NCBI RefSeq assembly: GCF_026248685.1
Contig: NZ_CP111041.1
Location: 186,001-250,000 of the forward strand
DNA: 64,000 nucleotides
Direction: 5' to 3'
Origin: Haladaptatus caseinilyticus
GTDB lineage: Archaea > Halobacteriota > Halobacteria > Halobacteriales > Haladaptataceae
Under the pieces are notes generated by a model. That model had not been told where the DNA came from, did not search any database, and saw nothing but the letters and a program-made list of their open reading frames with translations. Position numbers and translations under genes: made by a program. The stretch's first letter is position 1, and every line of letters starts with the position of its first letter. Shown in pieces: positions 53,467-62,873 of this stretch.

Positions 53467-53960
53467 TGGCGTCCTTCGACGAGAAACCCAACGGCGGCGC
53501 ACTCTCCCTCAAGGCCCAATTCGGCGCAAAAGTCTTCCACCCCGTCAAGCGCCTCGAACCCACACCCGACACCGCCACACAAGACCCCGACCAACCCACT
53601 CCCACTACCGACGAGTCAATCACTCGCGCGTACCTCGTCGAACTCCGCGTGGGCTTTCAAACCCGAACCAAGACCACCGGCCAAGAACCTTACCTGTACT
53701 GCGTCTACGCCACAGAAGACTGCCAGCAATTCTTCGAACGTCGACTACCGATCGACTACGGCGAGGAGGGCTTCCAGATTCCCGAGGACACCGACACCTA
53801 CCGGTCGGTCGCAACCACCAAAACGGGCAATCCAAACCTCCCCTCGACACCACCGGGTGAAACCCACGCAGAAACCCGCAGGCACTACCAGCGCATCCTC
53901 AAACAGTGCTACGACATCGACACCACCACCCACACCACCACAACCGAGGTGACCGCGTAG
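53466..53960 (+). CDS. unknown protein 1 of the small-gene run
   Basis: 164 residues. A predicted mixed alpha/beta middle, SITRAYLVELRVGFQTRTKT then EPYLYCVYATEDCQQFFERR, lies between a Pro/Thr/Asp-rich N-terminal linker and a Thr-rich C-terminus. No family is recognised. It has a GGAGG ribosome-binding site and is coupled to the leader frame upstream. The G/C content is higher than in the flanking genes. The following frame begins immediately after its stop. Confidence 0.7.
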   Translation: MASFDEKPNGGALSLKAQFGAKVFHPVKRLEPTPDTATQDPDQPTPTTDESITRAYLVELRVGFQTRTKTTGQEPYLYCVYATEDCQQFFERRLPIDYGEEGFQIPEDTDTYRSVATTKTGNPNLPSTPPGETHAETRRHYQRILKQCYDIDTTTHTTTTEVTA

Positions 53961-54341
53961 ATGCACCTCACTGAACGCCCTCCCCAAAGAGCGCTAGCTA
54001 TCGGCACCCGAGCCCACGACGAACCACCCAAGAACTGCGGCATGTCGTGTCAAATAAACCCACTGGTGTGCGTAAACTATTTGACCCTAGTCGGGAACCA
54101 GCAACCAAGGCAAAACAGCCTGAAACGCCAGCGAGCGAGTCCTTATCGGCCCAAACGCGGCGATATCGTACCGTACTCCACGAGCATCAGCCAACGGCAA
54201 TTCCACACTTGGTTCCCACCCATGAAACTCACATCCCGGAACCCCAGCAAGCGACGACAACTCCAGCCCACCCACGACCCCAGCGAACACACGTCCCCCC
54301 TTACACCTGACGTGGACCCATACCAGTGGAGGCGAGCGTAA
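53961..54341 (+). CDS. unknown protein 2 of the small-gene run (frame uncertain)
   Basis: The ATG follows directly on the stop of the preceding gene, and the TAA overlaps the next start (TAATG), which favours this 126-codon frame. However, the product is basic and Arg/Gln/Pro-rich. Part of the interval has a rival frame (GTG 54047 to TGA 54310) with more haloarchaeal composition: VRKLFDPSREPATKAKQPET. Either the true gene is one of the two, or it has suffered frameshifts. No function assigned. Confidence 0.4.
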   Translation: MHLTERPPQRALAIGTRAHDEPPKNCGMSCQINPLVCVNYLTLVGNQQPRQNSLKRQRASPYRPKRGDIVPYSTSISQRQFHTWFPPMKLTSRNPSKRRQLQPTHDPSEHTSPLTPDVDPYQWRRA

Positions 54342-54772
54342 TGGCCCACGATTGTGAGCCACCGCACACGCCCACTAGAGACGACCACAGCGAGTGGTCA
54401 CCAGACGACAAAATCACCGAAGCCGAGATCAAAGAGACGTTCGAGCAGTGCCCCCATTGTGGCACGTATATCGTTCAGTGCAATGGGTCACACTCCTGCA
54501 TCCCAGCCGACTACCAGCCCCATGCAGACGAACCGGAGATCCGCCGTCGCATTGAGGCCAGCCCCTTCCCCGACGACGATCCGGTGCTCATCCGCAAACA
54601 CAAACGGCACGACACGTACGCCTACCACGAACCCGATAGCGACGACACACCCCTCTGTTCGCTCGGTGCCGACCAGTCGTTCCTCACACGTACTCGTGAG
54701 CACGCCCACGAGCAATTCCTCGCACCTTGCCAGCGCTGCGAACGCATTCGCGAAAAACAGGAGGGAGAGTAA
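54341..54772 (+). CDS. zinc-finger-like unknown protein 3 of the small-gene run
   Basis: 143 residues. The first half has a Cys/His cluster, CPHCGTYIVQCNGSHSC, likely to bind zinc. A second Cys set near the C-terminus (PLCSLGADQSF, then APCQRCERI) surrounds a helix. It is acidic. It is coupled to its neighbours on both sides by TAATG overlaps. A nucleic-acid or protein-binding role is a reasonable guess only. Confidence 0.7.
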   Translation: MAHDCEPPHTPTRDDHSEWSPDDKITEAEIKETFEQCPHCGTYIVQCNGSHSCIPADYQPHADEPEIRRRIEASPFPDDDPVLIRKHKRHDTYAYHEPDSDDTPLCSLGADQSFLTRTREHAHEQFLAPCQRCERIREKQEGE

Positions 54773-55104
54773 TGACCGACCGAGACACTGTTCTCGCACT
54801 CGAATGTGCAGACCCAATCCAAATCCACACCGAGCAACGCACGCTCACGGGTGTCGTCTACCAGTGCGACCATTCAGAACCCGAACTCACCTGCCGCGGC
54901 CCTGATCCCGGCGAGCACGTCCTGTACGTCGCCACACCAACGGACGACTGCTACCGACTCCAGTACACCTACTACGACGAAATCGAGCATACCGACGCGA
55001 AACTCGAACGATACGATCTGACACCCACCGGCCGATATGCCTGGGTTCGGACTGGTGCGCGTATAGAGACCATCACCAACCCAAAAGGGGGTGAGCAGGC
55101 GTGA
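54772..55104 (+). CDS. unknown protein 4 of the small-gene run
   Basis: 110 residues, beta-rich: RDTVLALECADPIQIHTEQR, TLTGVVYQCDHSEPELTC, and later LYVATPTDDCYRLQYTYYDE. It looks like a small beta-barrel/SH3-like or Sm-like domain protein. No family recognised. Its start shares a base with the preceding stop, and its end overlaps the next gene by four bases (GTGA). Confidence 0.65.
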   Translation: MTDRDTVLALECADPIQIHTEQRTLTGVVYQCDHSEPELTCRGPDPGEHVLYVATPTDDCYRLQYTYYDEIEHTDAKLERYDLTPTGRYAWVRTGARIETITNPKGGEQA

Positions 55105-55505
55105 GTACCGACCAGCACTCGCTCGTTCCAAAGCCACTGAATCTACGCGATCCGGAAACACTTACTCAACGTCTCTTGCCGGGTGACCGCGTTCGCATCA
55201 CGACGACCGATCTGCCGCGGACGATCTGCACGGTCAGTGAGACGAACCCACAGACAAGCGACGCGCCACTACTCGTTCTCACCGCACCGCCGATCACCAC
55301 GACCGCACAGCACGCTCTCCACCAAGCCACCTTCCACTGCATCAGTCACTCCGACTCGCCCATGACTGTTCTCGAGCACACCCACACCGCCACTGACACG
55401 ACTACTCACTGTATCGGCACGCTCACCACTATCGCACACTTCCCACACCTCTCGACGCCAACAGACGACACTGCGGTCAATACGGAGGTGTCTGTCGATG
55501 AGTAA
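55101..55505 (+). CDS. unknown protein 5 of the small-gene run
   Basis: 134 residues starting at GTG. The N-terminal part contains TQRLLPGDRVRITTTDLPRT and a beta-rich Thr/His-rich domain (PPITTTAQHALHQATFHCIS). Like the previous product it could be a small beta-barrel domain; the LLPGDRVRI block is shaped like the start of an OB- or KOW-type barrel. Overlaps both neighbours. Function unknown. Confidence 0.62.
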   Translation: MSTDQHSLVPKPLNLRDPETLTQRLLPGDRVRITTTDLPRTICTVSETNPQTSDAPLLVLTAPPITTTAQHALHQATFHCISHSDSPMTVLEHTHTATDTTTHCIGTLTTIAHFPHLSTPTDDTAVNTEVSVDE

Positions 55506-56175
55506 CACCACGATTTCCGAAGTATCCAGTACTCTCGATGGAGACAACATTTCGATCAACGAGCTCGCAGAGCATATCCAATTGCTCACTGGCCGCATCG
55601 ACGACCTCGAACAAGAAGTCGCCACGAAAGACGAGCGAATTGATGATCTCGAACAACAGGTCGAAAATCTCGAAGCTGACCACAACACACACGACAAACG
55701 TATGGACGCCCTTGGCACCGGTATCGCGAGTGCCAACGACGATATCGCCGAGCTCGAAGACCGTATTGACGCTACGGACAGCGACGGCAGCGACAGTAAT
55801 ACACCAGCGGACGACTGGACGCCACTCGAGCGACTATCAATAATTGGTGACGACGCATTAGACGAGCACGTCTCGGCGAGCGATAGGCGTGCAGTCACAT
55901 TGTTCGAACACTGGGATGAGTGGTCAACCAAGACTCCGCAGGGAAACCTCTTGAAGACGAGTGACAGCCTCAAGTCGCTGCTGTCGACAGCAACGGATGA
56001 GCATCTCGCGTGGAAGCAGGTGTACCGCGCCTGCCGTCGCGTCGAACAGCTGTCGAAGGGGCGTCTCACGTTCTTCCAGCACGACAAACACGGGTGGATG
56101 CTCAAACAACACCGGAAGTTCTCGTCTGCACAACCCTCCAGTGCGGATGTGACAGCGTCGTCAGTAACCACGTAG
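55498..56175 (+). CDS. coiled-coil protein 6 of the small-gene run
   Basis: 225 residues. Residues about 25-90 form a coiled coil with regular heptads (HIQLLTGRIDDLEQEVATKD, ERIDDLEQQVENLEADH). An Asp/Ser linker leads to a C-terminal helical domain with WTPLERLSIIGDDAL and AWKQVYRACRRVEQLSKGRL, shaped like a DNA-binding winged helix ending FFQHDKHGWML. It starts inside the end of the previous gene. It may be the structural or DNA-binding member of the system. No family name known to me. Confidence 0.72.
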   Translation: MSNTTISEVSSTLDGDNISINELAEHIQLLTGRIDDLEQEVATKDERIDDLEQQVENLEADHNTHDKRMDALGTGIASANDDIAELEDRIDATDSDGSDSNTPADDWTPLERLSIIGDDALDEHVSASDRRAVTLFEHWDEWSTKTPQGNLLKTSDSLKSLLSTATDEHLAWKQVYRACRRVEQLSKGRLTFFQHDKHGWMLKQHRKFSSAQPSSADVTASSVTT

Positions 56176-56467
56176 CCACCCCCGTCAGCACACTCATCCC
56201 GAGAGGGTTACAACTCTAACACGAACCTAATCAACACGACACGAAGCACTGTAACCAACTATCGACTACTCCCAAGTATGTCTTGTTTTGCGGTTGGTTT
56301 GCGGTTAAAGAGAGGACAGTGGTGCATGAGTTGGTTCTGACGACGGTGTCAGTAGTTCGTGGGAAAGAACGAGTAATGGACTACTGATTTTCCGTCACTT
56401 GGGAGTGATTTACACGGGTATTTTCTCTAGAGTAGACCACTTATCGCATTAGCACATATTTTTGAGT

Positions 56468-56791
56468 ATGAGTACTGGCTTGGGAACGAACGGCAGCAAC
56501 CGCGAATTGGTGCACTTCGTGACTCAGCAGACGCGGATTGCACTTATCGTCAATATCCTTCAGCATCCACAGCAACTTCTCTCGATGTATGAGCTTGAGC
56601 AGCTCAATCCAAGCGTCAGCAAGGGAACAGTCTATAAACACATCCAAAAATTGATCGACGCAGGGATCGGAGAGGAGGCCGCACTGCCGGATGGCCAACG
56701 CCGACAGGTGTATCCCTGGAAATTCTACGGACTGACCGACGAGGGGCGTACGTTCCTCAATGCGGTTTTCTCCTTACCTTCTCGTAACTGA
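56468..56791 (+). CDS. PadR-like winged-helix regulator
   Basis: 107 residues: LVHFVTQQTRIALIVNILQH, LLSMYELEQLNPSVSKGTVYKHIQKL and a wing ending YGLTDEGRTFLNAVFSLP. Typical PadR/haloarchaeal winged helix. ATG 56468 is two codons inside an in-frame TTG. It converges with the P450 gene, 29 bases apart. The preceding 290 bases are non-coding. Confidence 0.75.
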   Translation: MSTGLGTNGSNRELVHFVTQQTRIALIVNILQHPQQLLSMYELEQLNPSVSKGTVYKHIQKLIDAGIGEEAALPDGQRRQVYPWKFYGLTDEGRTFLNAVFSLPSRN

Positions 56792-56820
56792 GACTGGCGC
56801 AGCCAACAGTTCAAACGTGA

Positions 56821-58161
56821 TTATCGCGACGCAAGCCGCATCGGCAATCCATCCTTCGTCTGCATCGTAATCTCTGGCCCGAACGAAAGCGAAGTGTCCT
56901 CGTTTGCCCACTCTAACGTCCACTGTTGACCAATCGTCGCTAACACAAGTGTCGCTTCGAGACGTGCAAAATCCCGGCCAATACATGTCCGTCGACCACC
57001 GCCGAAGGGAACGAATGCATACTCCGGACGTTCGTTTTCGAATTCCGAAGTCCACCGATCTGGACGGAACGAGTCGGGATCATCGTAAAAACGCTCGTTA
57101 CGATGCACGGCCAATACGGGAAGGTGAACTTGCGTTTCTGCCGGAATGTGGTAGCCACCAACTTCGACTGCTTGCGTCGTCTGACGAGGAAGCGTATGCA
57201 CCGGCGGATACATTCGGAGTGTTTCAGTAACGATACGAGATGTGAGGTCTAGCTCGTCGATATCCTCGTGTGTCGGTGGAGTTCCATCGAGTACAGTGTC
57301 GAGTTCCTCGTGGAATGCCCGCCGAATGTCGGGATTTACCGCCAGTGCGTACCACGCAAATCCGAGAACAGCGGCCGTCGTTTCATAGCCCGCAAAGAGC
57401 ATCGTGAGTAGTTGCCCTTCGACTTCTTCAGTTCTGAGATGATTTTGGCCACTTGCATTGCGTGCCGCATCGAGCTTAGAAAGGAGCGTGTCCCGCTGCA
57501 GATCCGCAGACAGTGTATTCTCATCGTGTTCTACGAGGAGTCGTTGAATTTCCGTTCGGAGCCGTTCCTTTGAGTCGAAAAACTCCCGTCGGGAGGGTGT
57601 TGGCACCCAATTCGGTAACATCCACGACGTCGGTGCAAACCATCTGTTGAGACCATCAGATGCGGTCCGAAGCTCTTCTCCGTCACCGGGTGGGAGTTCG
57701 CGGCCAAAGAGCGTCGCGAAGAGGATTTCTAACGTAAGATCCTGCATTTCCGATTCGATATCCCGAACCTCGCCCGATGACCACGTATCGAGACGACGCT
57801 GTGTCGCATTGACCATGTAGTCTCCATATCCCGTGACGCGATCCCGATGGAAGAGCGGCTGGAGGACGTTCCGCTGTCGACGCCACTGATTTCCATCGGT
57901 TGCGATTACGCCTTCGCCAAACGCTTTCTCGAAGTCATCTGTTTTTTCGAATTCGTCAACGTCCGTCACTAGAACCTGCTTGAAATAGTCTGGGTGTGCT
58001 AAGACATAGATCTCAGTGGTCGGGAGCACTAAACGATAGATATTCCCACACTCATCGATTGCACGGTACGTGAACTCGAACGGATCCCGTGCAAATTCGA
58101 GCGTGTGTCCGAGCACCGGCAAGCCTGATGGGGTGGGTGGGTGCTGCGGTTCCGGAGTCAT
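56821..58161 (-). CDS. cytochrome P450
   Basis: 446 residues with all P450 landmarks: the oxygen-binding I-helix FAGYETTAAVLG, the K-helix ETLRMYPPVH (ExxR), the PxRW block FRPDRW, and the haem-ligand loop FVPFGGGRRTCIG with its Cys. Soluble; there is no N-terminal membrane anchor. It inserts oxygen into an unknown substrate using external ferredoxin electrons. No redox partner is adjacent. The divergent FilR1-type regulator at 58379 shares its upstream region and may control it. Confidence 0.95.
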   Translation of the reverse strand: MTPEPQHPPTPSGLPVLGHTLEFARDPFEFTYRAIDECGNIYRLVLPTTEIYVLAHPDYFKQVLVTDVDEFEKTDDFEKAFGEGVIATDGNQWRRQRNVLQPLFHRDRVTGYGDYMVNATQRRLDTWSSGEVRDIESEMQDLTLEILFATLFGRELPPGDGEELRTASDGLNRWFAPTSWMLPNWVPTPSRREFFDSKERLRTEIQRLLVEHDENTLSADLQRDTLLSKLDAARNASGQNHLRTEEVEGQLLTMLFAGYETTAAVLGFAWYALAVNPDIRRAFHEELDTVLDGTPPTHEDIDELDLTSRIVTETLRMYPPVHTLPRQTTQAVEVGGYHIPAETQVHLPVLAVHRNERFYDDPDSFRPDRWTSEFENERPEYAFVPFGGGRRTCIGRDFARLEATLVLATIGQQWTLEWANEDTSLSFGPEITMQTKDGLPMRLASR

Positions 58162-58378
58162 ACTATCAGAACAATGCAGGAGTCAGATAAAGCCATTGCA
58201 CCCGATCCTCAGAACTGCAATATTGTCACGTACAACGATAGATAATCTACAGAAAAACCAGAATAATATTTTGAATTGAGTATTTGCTTCGAATAGTTCT
58301 CCCAGAACTCATCTTTCCAAATGAAACCACACTCTATATTATAACGAAGAATCGAAGAAGCACCATCTATACCAAATC

Positions 58379-59473
58379 GTGACTGCTACAGCACGCAATC
58401 CCCTCACAGAGGAAGAACTGGAGATTCGGACCGTCATCAACGAGACGGTAGACTCTGTACGTCTCGATATCTTATGTGCATTTAAGCAGCTTCCAAGCAC
58501 AACGACAAGTACGAATCTCGCAACTCACGCCGACGTCTCCCGACAGGCTGTTTCTCAGCACCTTGGTACCCTTCATGATCGAGGATTTGTAAATCGCGAT
58601 AATAAGGGAGCCGAACTTACCGCTGGAGGCCTCTTGTTTGTAGAGGCAATCAATGACTGCCTGCAGAATGCTTCAGTCGAAGGGCTCTCCTATTTGACCC
58701 GATCTGTTCATCCACTCGTACTTTTAGAAGAGCTTTCGAAGCAAGCATATCGACTAAGTGAGTTACAGACTGCTGCGAGCAATTTGCCCTCCCAATCGAC
58801 GATTCGGCGCATTCTCTCGGGATTTGTAGATCATGGTTGGATCACGGATGACAGTGGGACATACCGGATTACCCCTACCGGAAACAATGCATTATCAGCG
58901 TATAGAGAATTGGTCGCTGTTGTTGAGCAACTCATCAAGAAAGCACCGTGGCTTCAGCGTCTTCCAATTGAGGCTGCCACATTCCCATTATCAACGCTCA
59001 CCAGCGCTGAACTCGTCGTTTCCAATCCTCGTAGTCCTGCATCGGTTCTTTCGACGTGTCTAAAGTTGTATGATCGGAATATCAGTCAGTTCCGATGCCT
59101 CTGTTCTGTGTATAATCCTGTTCTTTTTCAAGCCTACCGTGGCTTGTTCGAACTCGGTGTCGACTCGGAGGCGATCTTAGATTGGCCGACAGCTATGAAA
59201 GCGGCTGACAACTCCGCCACTCGGTACTCAGTTCAAAATGAACGGTATAGTAATTACCAATCGTTTGTATTGGAAGAGTCGCACACGCTCGGTATCGGAA
59301 TCTACGACGACCGTCGAGTCGCGATTGGTGCCTATAACGAATCTGGCACCGGAAATCACATTGCGATGATTGTAAGCTCGAATGATAGACTGGTCGAGTG
59401 GGGAATCGATTTGTATGAATCCTATCGCGCAGATGCCACCCCCGCTACGGAAGTAGATCTAAGCAGGCTATAG
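58379..59473 (+). CDS. HTH regulator with FilR1-type C-terminal domain
   Basis: 364 residues. The N-terminal ArsR/MarR-type winged helix (STNLATHADVSRQAVSQHLG, then TLHDRGFVNRD) is followed by a second helical/winged segment (LPSQSTIRRILSGFVDHGWI) and a C-terminal alpha/beta domain with the pattern of archaeal FilR1 (methanogenesis-regulatory-protein) regulators: SVQNERYSNYQSFVLEESHT, then GIGIYDDRRVAIGAYNESG. The start is GTG 58379. It is divergent from the P450 gene, its likely target. Confidence 0.75.
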   Translation: MTATARNPLTEEELEIRTVINETVDSVRLDILCAFKQLPSTTTSTNLATHADVSRQAVSQHLGTLHDRGFVNRDNKGAELTAGGLLFVEAINDCLQNASVEGLSYLTRSVHPLVLLEELSKQAYRLSELQTAASNLPSQSTIRRILSGFVDHGWITDDSGTYRITPTGNNALSAYRELVAVVEQLIKKAPWLQRLPIEAATFPLSTLTSAELVVSNPRSPASVLSTCLKLYDRNISQFRCLCSVYNPVLFQAYRGLFELGVDSEAILDWPTAMKAADNSATRYSVQNERYSNYQSFVLEESHTLGIGIYDDRRVAIGAYNESGTGNHIAMIVSSNDRLVEWGIDLYESYRADATPATEVDLSRL

Positions 59474-59796
59474 ATGTGAAATACAGCCATTTTCCAAACA
59501 TTCATACATTGATGTGTATTCGAAAATATGAGAACTTATTTTCCAGTGTTCCACACACTTTTACGGTGTAAACGGCGGTGCAAATAATACACCTAACTGA
59601 GTAGCGATAGCCACACCGGAGGCCGATTTCCGCCGCCTACCATTGGGCCAACTCGACACGCAATGCCGTGGACTGCGTTTCGAACCCATGGCTCTTGGTT
59701 ACGAAGTCGCTGGTGTGCAAAATCCCGCGAACATTAGTGGGCTCTAATCACTCGTTCGCGGGTGCACCGGTCGCCTCTGGTACCTGCCATACAAGC
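59474..59796. other. intergenic region
   Basis: About 320 bases between the FilR1-type regulator and the HTH gene. No gene, repeat or RNA is recognised. Confidence 0.45.
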
Positions 59797-60174
59797 ATGT
59801 CCCAGAGCAATCTGAATTTCGAGATAGACTGTTGTAAAGCTTCCCTGCCACAAAACCGCCAGCATGGACATCCACAGTGGAGGTCCAACACGCCAGACCG
59901 AACAACGACTGCAGGAGACGACGATACAACGCCAATAAAATCGAGTGACTATTCGTATCGATATCCAGACCGACTCCAGGAGACGTACGATCGAATTGGA
60001 ACGATTGCCGGAACCGCGTCTCATTTCGGTATCTCGGAATCGACTGCCCGCACGTGGCTGATTCACCACGGCATCTACGATCCAGAGACCGATGGAATAC
60101 CAGCACCGGCGGAACGACTAAAAGAACTTCATCCGGAAGACCTCGGTCTCACACCACTGGGTGAGCGACGATGA
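59797..60174 (+). CDS. HTH protein, likely antitoxin of a decayed PIN pair
   Basis: 125 residues; the last ~75 are convincing: YRYPDRLQETYDRIGTIAGT followed by a helix-turn-helix SHFGISESTARTWLIHHGIY and an acidic end. The N-terminal part is less typical and the start uncertain (ATG 59797 chosen). The stop overlaps an ATG (ATGA) that begins the remains of a PIN-domain gene, the arrangement of an antitoxin-toxin pair. Confidence 0.5.
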   Translation: MSQSNLNFEIDCCKASLPQNRQHGHPQWRSNTPDRTTTAGDDDTTPIKSSDYSYRYPDRLQETYDRIGTIAGTASHFGISESTARTWLIHHGIYDPETDGIPAPAERLKELHPEDLGLTPLGERR

Positions 60175-60631
60175 CGGGTACACAGTGAATAATGCAAAAT
60201 GTAGATAGTAAGTCTTCCACTGCTATCGACGACCTCGCTAATCACACCCTGTAACCCACCGGGCGAATTAATGATCTTGAATAGCAGGGTGAGGAGAAAG
60301 ACGATCAAATTGCGAATCACTATGGAAATCTTGCGCAAAAGGACGCCCCGAATTGACACAGTTCTGAGCAGACGTGGTACGGTTACTTGTGAGTACGGCA
60401 GTTGTATCGGCATCTATCAGTTACAAACCAGCGGGAGAGTTTCTACCGGCCACCGCGTTAGTGATCGGAGCGGGACACCCAGATCCCGTGACTGCTCGAG
60501 AGCCACGTCTGGTCGATGGACTGGCTTTTTTGGCGTGTGCCGAGAGCCAAGACATGACATTAGTCTCGTTCGACAAGGAACTCACTGAAGCAGAAGAGCG
60601 TTCACCGGAAGAAATCACCGACGGTGTATAG
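60171..60631 (+). pseudogene. PIN-domain toxin relic
   Basis: The gene starts at the ATGA overlap with the HTH gene but stops after five codons (MTGTQ). Coding-like sequence resumes near 60410 with the C-terminal part of a PIN domain: PATALVIGAGHPDPVTAREP, RLVDGLAFLACAESQDMTLV, SFDKELTEAEERSPEE. The middle shows no PIN-like sequence, so the gene is disrupted and should be inactive. Confidence 0.55.
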
Positions 60632-60752
60632 ACGACGTTATTGAACCAGTAAATACCGGTATTTGCTTCGTTTCAATATGAACAATAACTTCACAATATG
60701 AGATACTGTGCTGAGGTTCAGCAGTGAACACAACGAGTGAACACCAGCGTCA

Positions 60753-61448
60753 TCAGTCGTCGGTGACAGCGAGATTGATGTACGGAAGAACGAACGTAAT
60801 CAGAGTGTGTTCGGCTTTTCGAAGGTGATTCGATGCGGTTGTCTTCGTAATGCCCATCTCTTCGGCGAGTTCTTCGAGCGTCACTTCCCGAGGGATTTCG
60901 AAATACCCTTTCTCGACTGCGGTGTTCAGAAACTCACGCTGTCGTGGTGGAATCGATGCGAATAGTTCCTGCCACTCGGCACGGCTCGGCATGATTTCCC
61001 GACGGAAATCCCTAGTGATACGTTCCACCGACACGGTTCCGAAATCCGAGAGGAGTTCGATGGCTTTCGCGAGTTCCTCGCGGTCACCCAAAAGCAAATT
61101 GAAGTACTCACAGCCGTTTTTGAGTCTCGTCGGCCCGATCGGAAGGTATCCCTCGTACATGAGTGCCTGGAAGGGGGTGAGTTCGGTAAGACGACCACGG
61201 AGCAGTATGGTTGCCGCGGATCGACCTTCGGACGTGTCATACCGTTCGACGACATCGATACTGTCCACCATCTCGTGGGACCGAATGACGTCTAGCGTCT
61301 CCTCGTAGTCGGTCGTTTCCAGCGCCAGCATTCCGATATACCGGTGGTTGCGAAACGTCGATGCGATGAATTCACCAAAGACATCATATTCTGCGAGTTG
61401 GGCAGTCCAATCGCCATCGTATCGGACTCGCACCTCAGAAGTCAACAT
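60753..61448 (-). CDS. bacterio-opsin-activator-type HTH-10 regulator
   Basis: 231 residues. The C-terminal HTH-10 (Bat) domain is clear: SIPPRQREFLNTAVEKGYFE, IPREVTLEELAEEMGITKTT, ASNHLRKAEHTLI. The N-terminal ~150 residues form a sensor-like alpha/beta region typical of this large haloarchaeal regulator family. A TATA-like TTATAAAG about 27 bases before ATG 61448 indicates a separate leaderless promoter. It follows the PrpD-Rieske-amidohydrolase genes on the same strand and probably controls them. Confidence 0.9.
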   Translation of the reverse strand: MLTSEVRVRYDGDWTAQLAEYDVFGEFIASTFRNHRYIGMLALETTDYEETLDVIRSHEMVDSIDVVERYDTSEGRSAATILLRGRLTELTPFQALMYEGYLPIGPTRLKNGCEYFNLLLGDREELAKAIELLSDFGTVSVERITRDFRREIMPSRAEWQELFASIPPRQREFLNTAVEKGYFEIPREVTLEELAEEMGITKTTASNHLRKAEHTLITFVLPYINLAVTDD

Positions 61449-61552
61449 CGTACTGAGGACACTGTACCGACTTTATAAGTGCTCTTCGTTACCATTTGGC
61501 AATCTCCTGTACTAGTCGGACGACGAAAACCGCATGAGAGACGGGGAGTCCG

Positions 61553-62872
61553 TCATGTTCGCCACGGGGAAAGGAGGGTCCCAACCGAGACAGAATCACA
61601 GAGCCGTTGTTCCGTTCTTTCAACTACGGACATCGGGAGTGTCGGTGTAACAAGCCGACGAGCTTTCTCACGTCGCACGTCGGCGGCGAGGGGTTGTTCC
61701 CGAGCCCCCGGTGGACGTGTGACTTTAGAGTCGTACGTTTCGCTCCCGGTGTCGAGTTCAAGACGGGCGAGACATTCGCCCGGAAACCGCCCATCGAGTG
61801 TCTCATCGACGTGGAGTTCTACGGCGTCGGAAAGTGCCAAGATGTCGGGATCGGACAGCACGTCCGATGCGTGTTCTGCTTGCGTGAACTGCTCACGGAC
61901 GAGTGCCGCCGCTATCGGGAATGGATAGGAGTACTGAGCCTCTTCAGGGGTTTCAGGATTCCGCGTTTTGAGATGTGTTGCCTCCTCGAAAGTATGAACA
62001 CGAACCGTCTCGATAGCCGTCGAGTCGATATTGGCTGTCTTCATTAGCGATAAGGCGGCCGCAACGCCGGGCTGCACCCATCGGCAACACGGATAGGGTT
62101 TGAGGTACGCCTCCGTAACGTGATGGACGTCGCCAAATGGGGCGACACTGCCGGTATCGTCCTCGTCGAAGACCGTTCCTGACCCCGTAAACCCCGATTT
62201 GGCGAGGTGGGCGGATACAATGCCAACATACGATCCCCACCCGATTCCGTCCTTCGTCATACCTGGACGTTCGACCCCACGCATGATGGGTGTCCGAGGC
62301 GCGTGATACTCGGCGACGCCAAGCGCATGAGCCGTCTGTTCGGGCGAAAACTCACGTATTCGGGCGACGGCCGCGCCAGCACCGACCGCACCCCACGATC
62401 CGGTTCCGGTGTACACGCCGTCGATTTCGTGCATCGCCAGTCCGGCTCTGACGCCGACCTCGTAGCCGACGTAGACGGCATCGAGCAACGTTTCGACCGT
62501 CGCATTGGCCGACTCCGCTGTAGCGAGTGCGGCCGGAACGACGACTGCGGCTGGATGTCCCTTGACCTCTCGGTGGCCGTCATCGATGTCGAGGGCGTTC
62601 GCCGCCGTCGCGTTGGCTAGCGTCGCACCCTCCGACCGCACGCTTGTTCCGCTGCCGTCGAACAGTGTCGCGGTCGAATTACCGCCGAATCGGTCGAGTG
62701 CATACTGGCGGACGATATCGACTCCGTCCTGCCGATACCCAGCCGTCATCGCAGCAAGCGTGTCCAGAACCCTGATTCGGACTGCTCGCTCGACCGACAA
62801 TGGAAGCTCACGGAGTGAGGCCGAGTGGACGAATGTGACCGCATCGGTCGTGTCTATCGTGTCCATGGTCAT
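61553..62872 (-). CDS. MmgE/PrpD family protein
   Basis: About 439 residues of the MmgE/PrpD family (2-methylcitrate dehydratase, cis-aconitate decarboxylase, iminodisuccinate epimerase and others). Characteristic blocks: RVLDTLAAMTAGYRQDGVDI, NATAANALDIDDGHREVKGH followed by PAAVVVPAALA, KDGIGWGSYVGIVSAHLAKS, and KPYPCCRWVQPGVAAAL. The start is ATG 62872, one base after the Rieske stop, so it is cotranscribed. Its true substrate is unknown; a hydroxy-tricarboxylate or related acid is typical. Confidence 0.9.
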   Translation of the reverse strand: MTMDTIDTTDAVTFVHSASLRELPLSVERAVRIRVLDTLAAMTAGYRQDGVDIVRQYALDRFGGNSTATLFDGSGTSVRSEGATLANATAANALDIDDGHREVKGHPAAVVVPAALATAESANATVETLLDAVYVGYEVGVRAGLAMHEIDGVYTGTGSWGAVGAGAAVARIREFSPEQTAHALGVAEYHAPRTPIMRGVERPGMTKDGIGWGSYVGIVSAHLAKSGFTGSGTVFDEDDTGSVAPFGDVHHVTEAYLKPYPCCRWVQPGVAAALSLMKTANIDSTAIETVRVHTFEEATHLKTRNPETPEEAQYSYPFPIAAALVREQFTQAEHASDVLSDPDILALSDAVELHVDETLDGRFPGECLARLELDTGSETYDSKVTRPPGAREQPLAADVRREKARRLVTPTLPMSVVERTEQRLCDSVSVGTLLSPWRT

Positions 62873-62873
62873 C

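Noticed and set aside
53444-55365. Many long alternative frames on both strands across the small-gene run
   Set aside because: They are rich in Arg, Pro and Ser and mirror the high G/C third positions of the called genes; the overlap pattern (TAATG, GTGA) supports only one frame chain.
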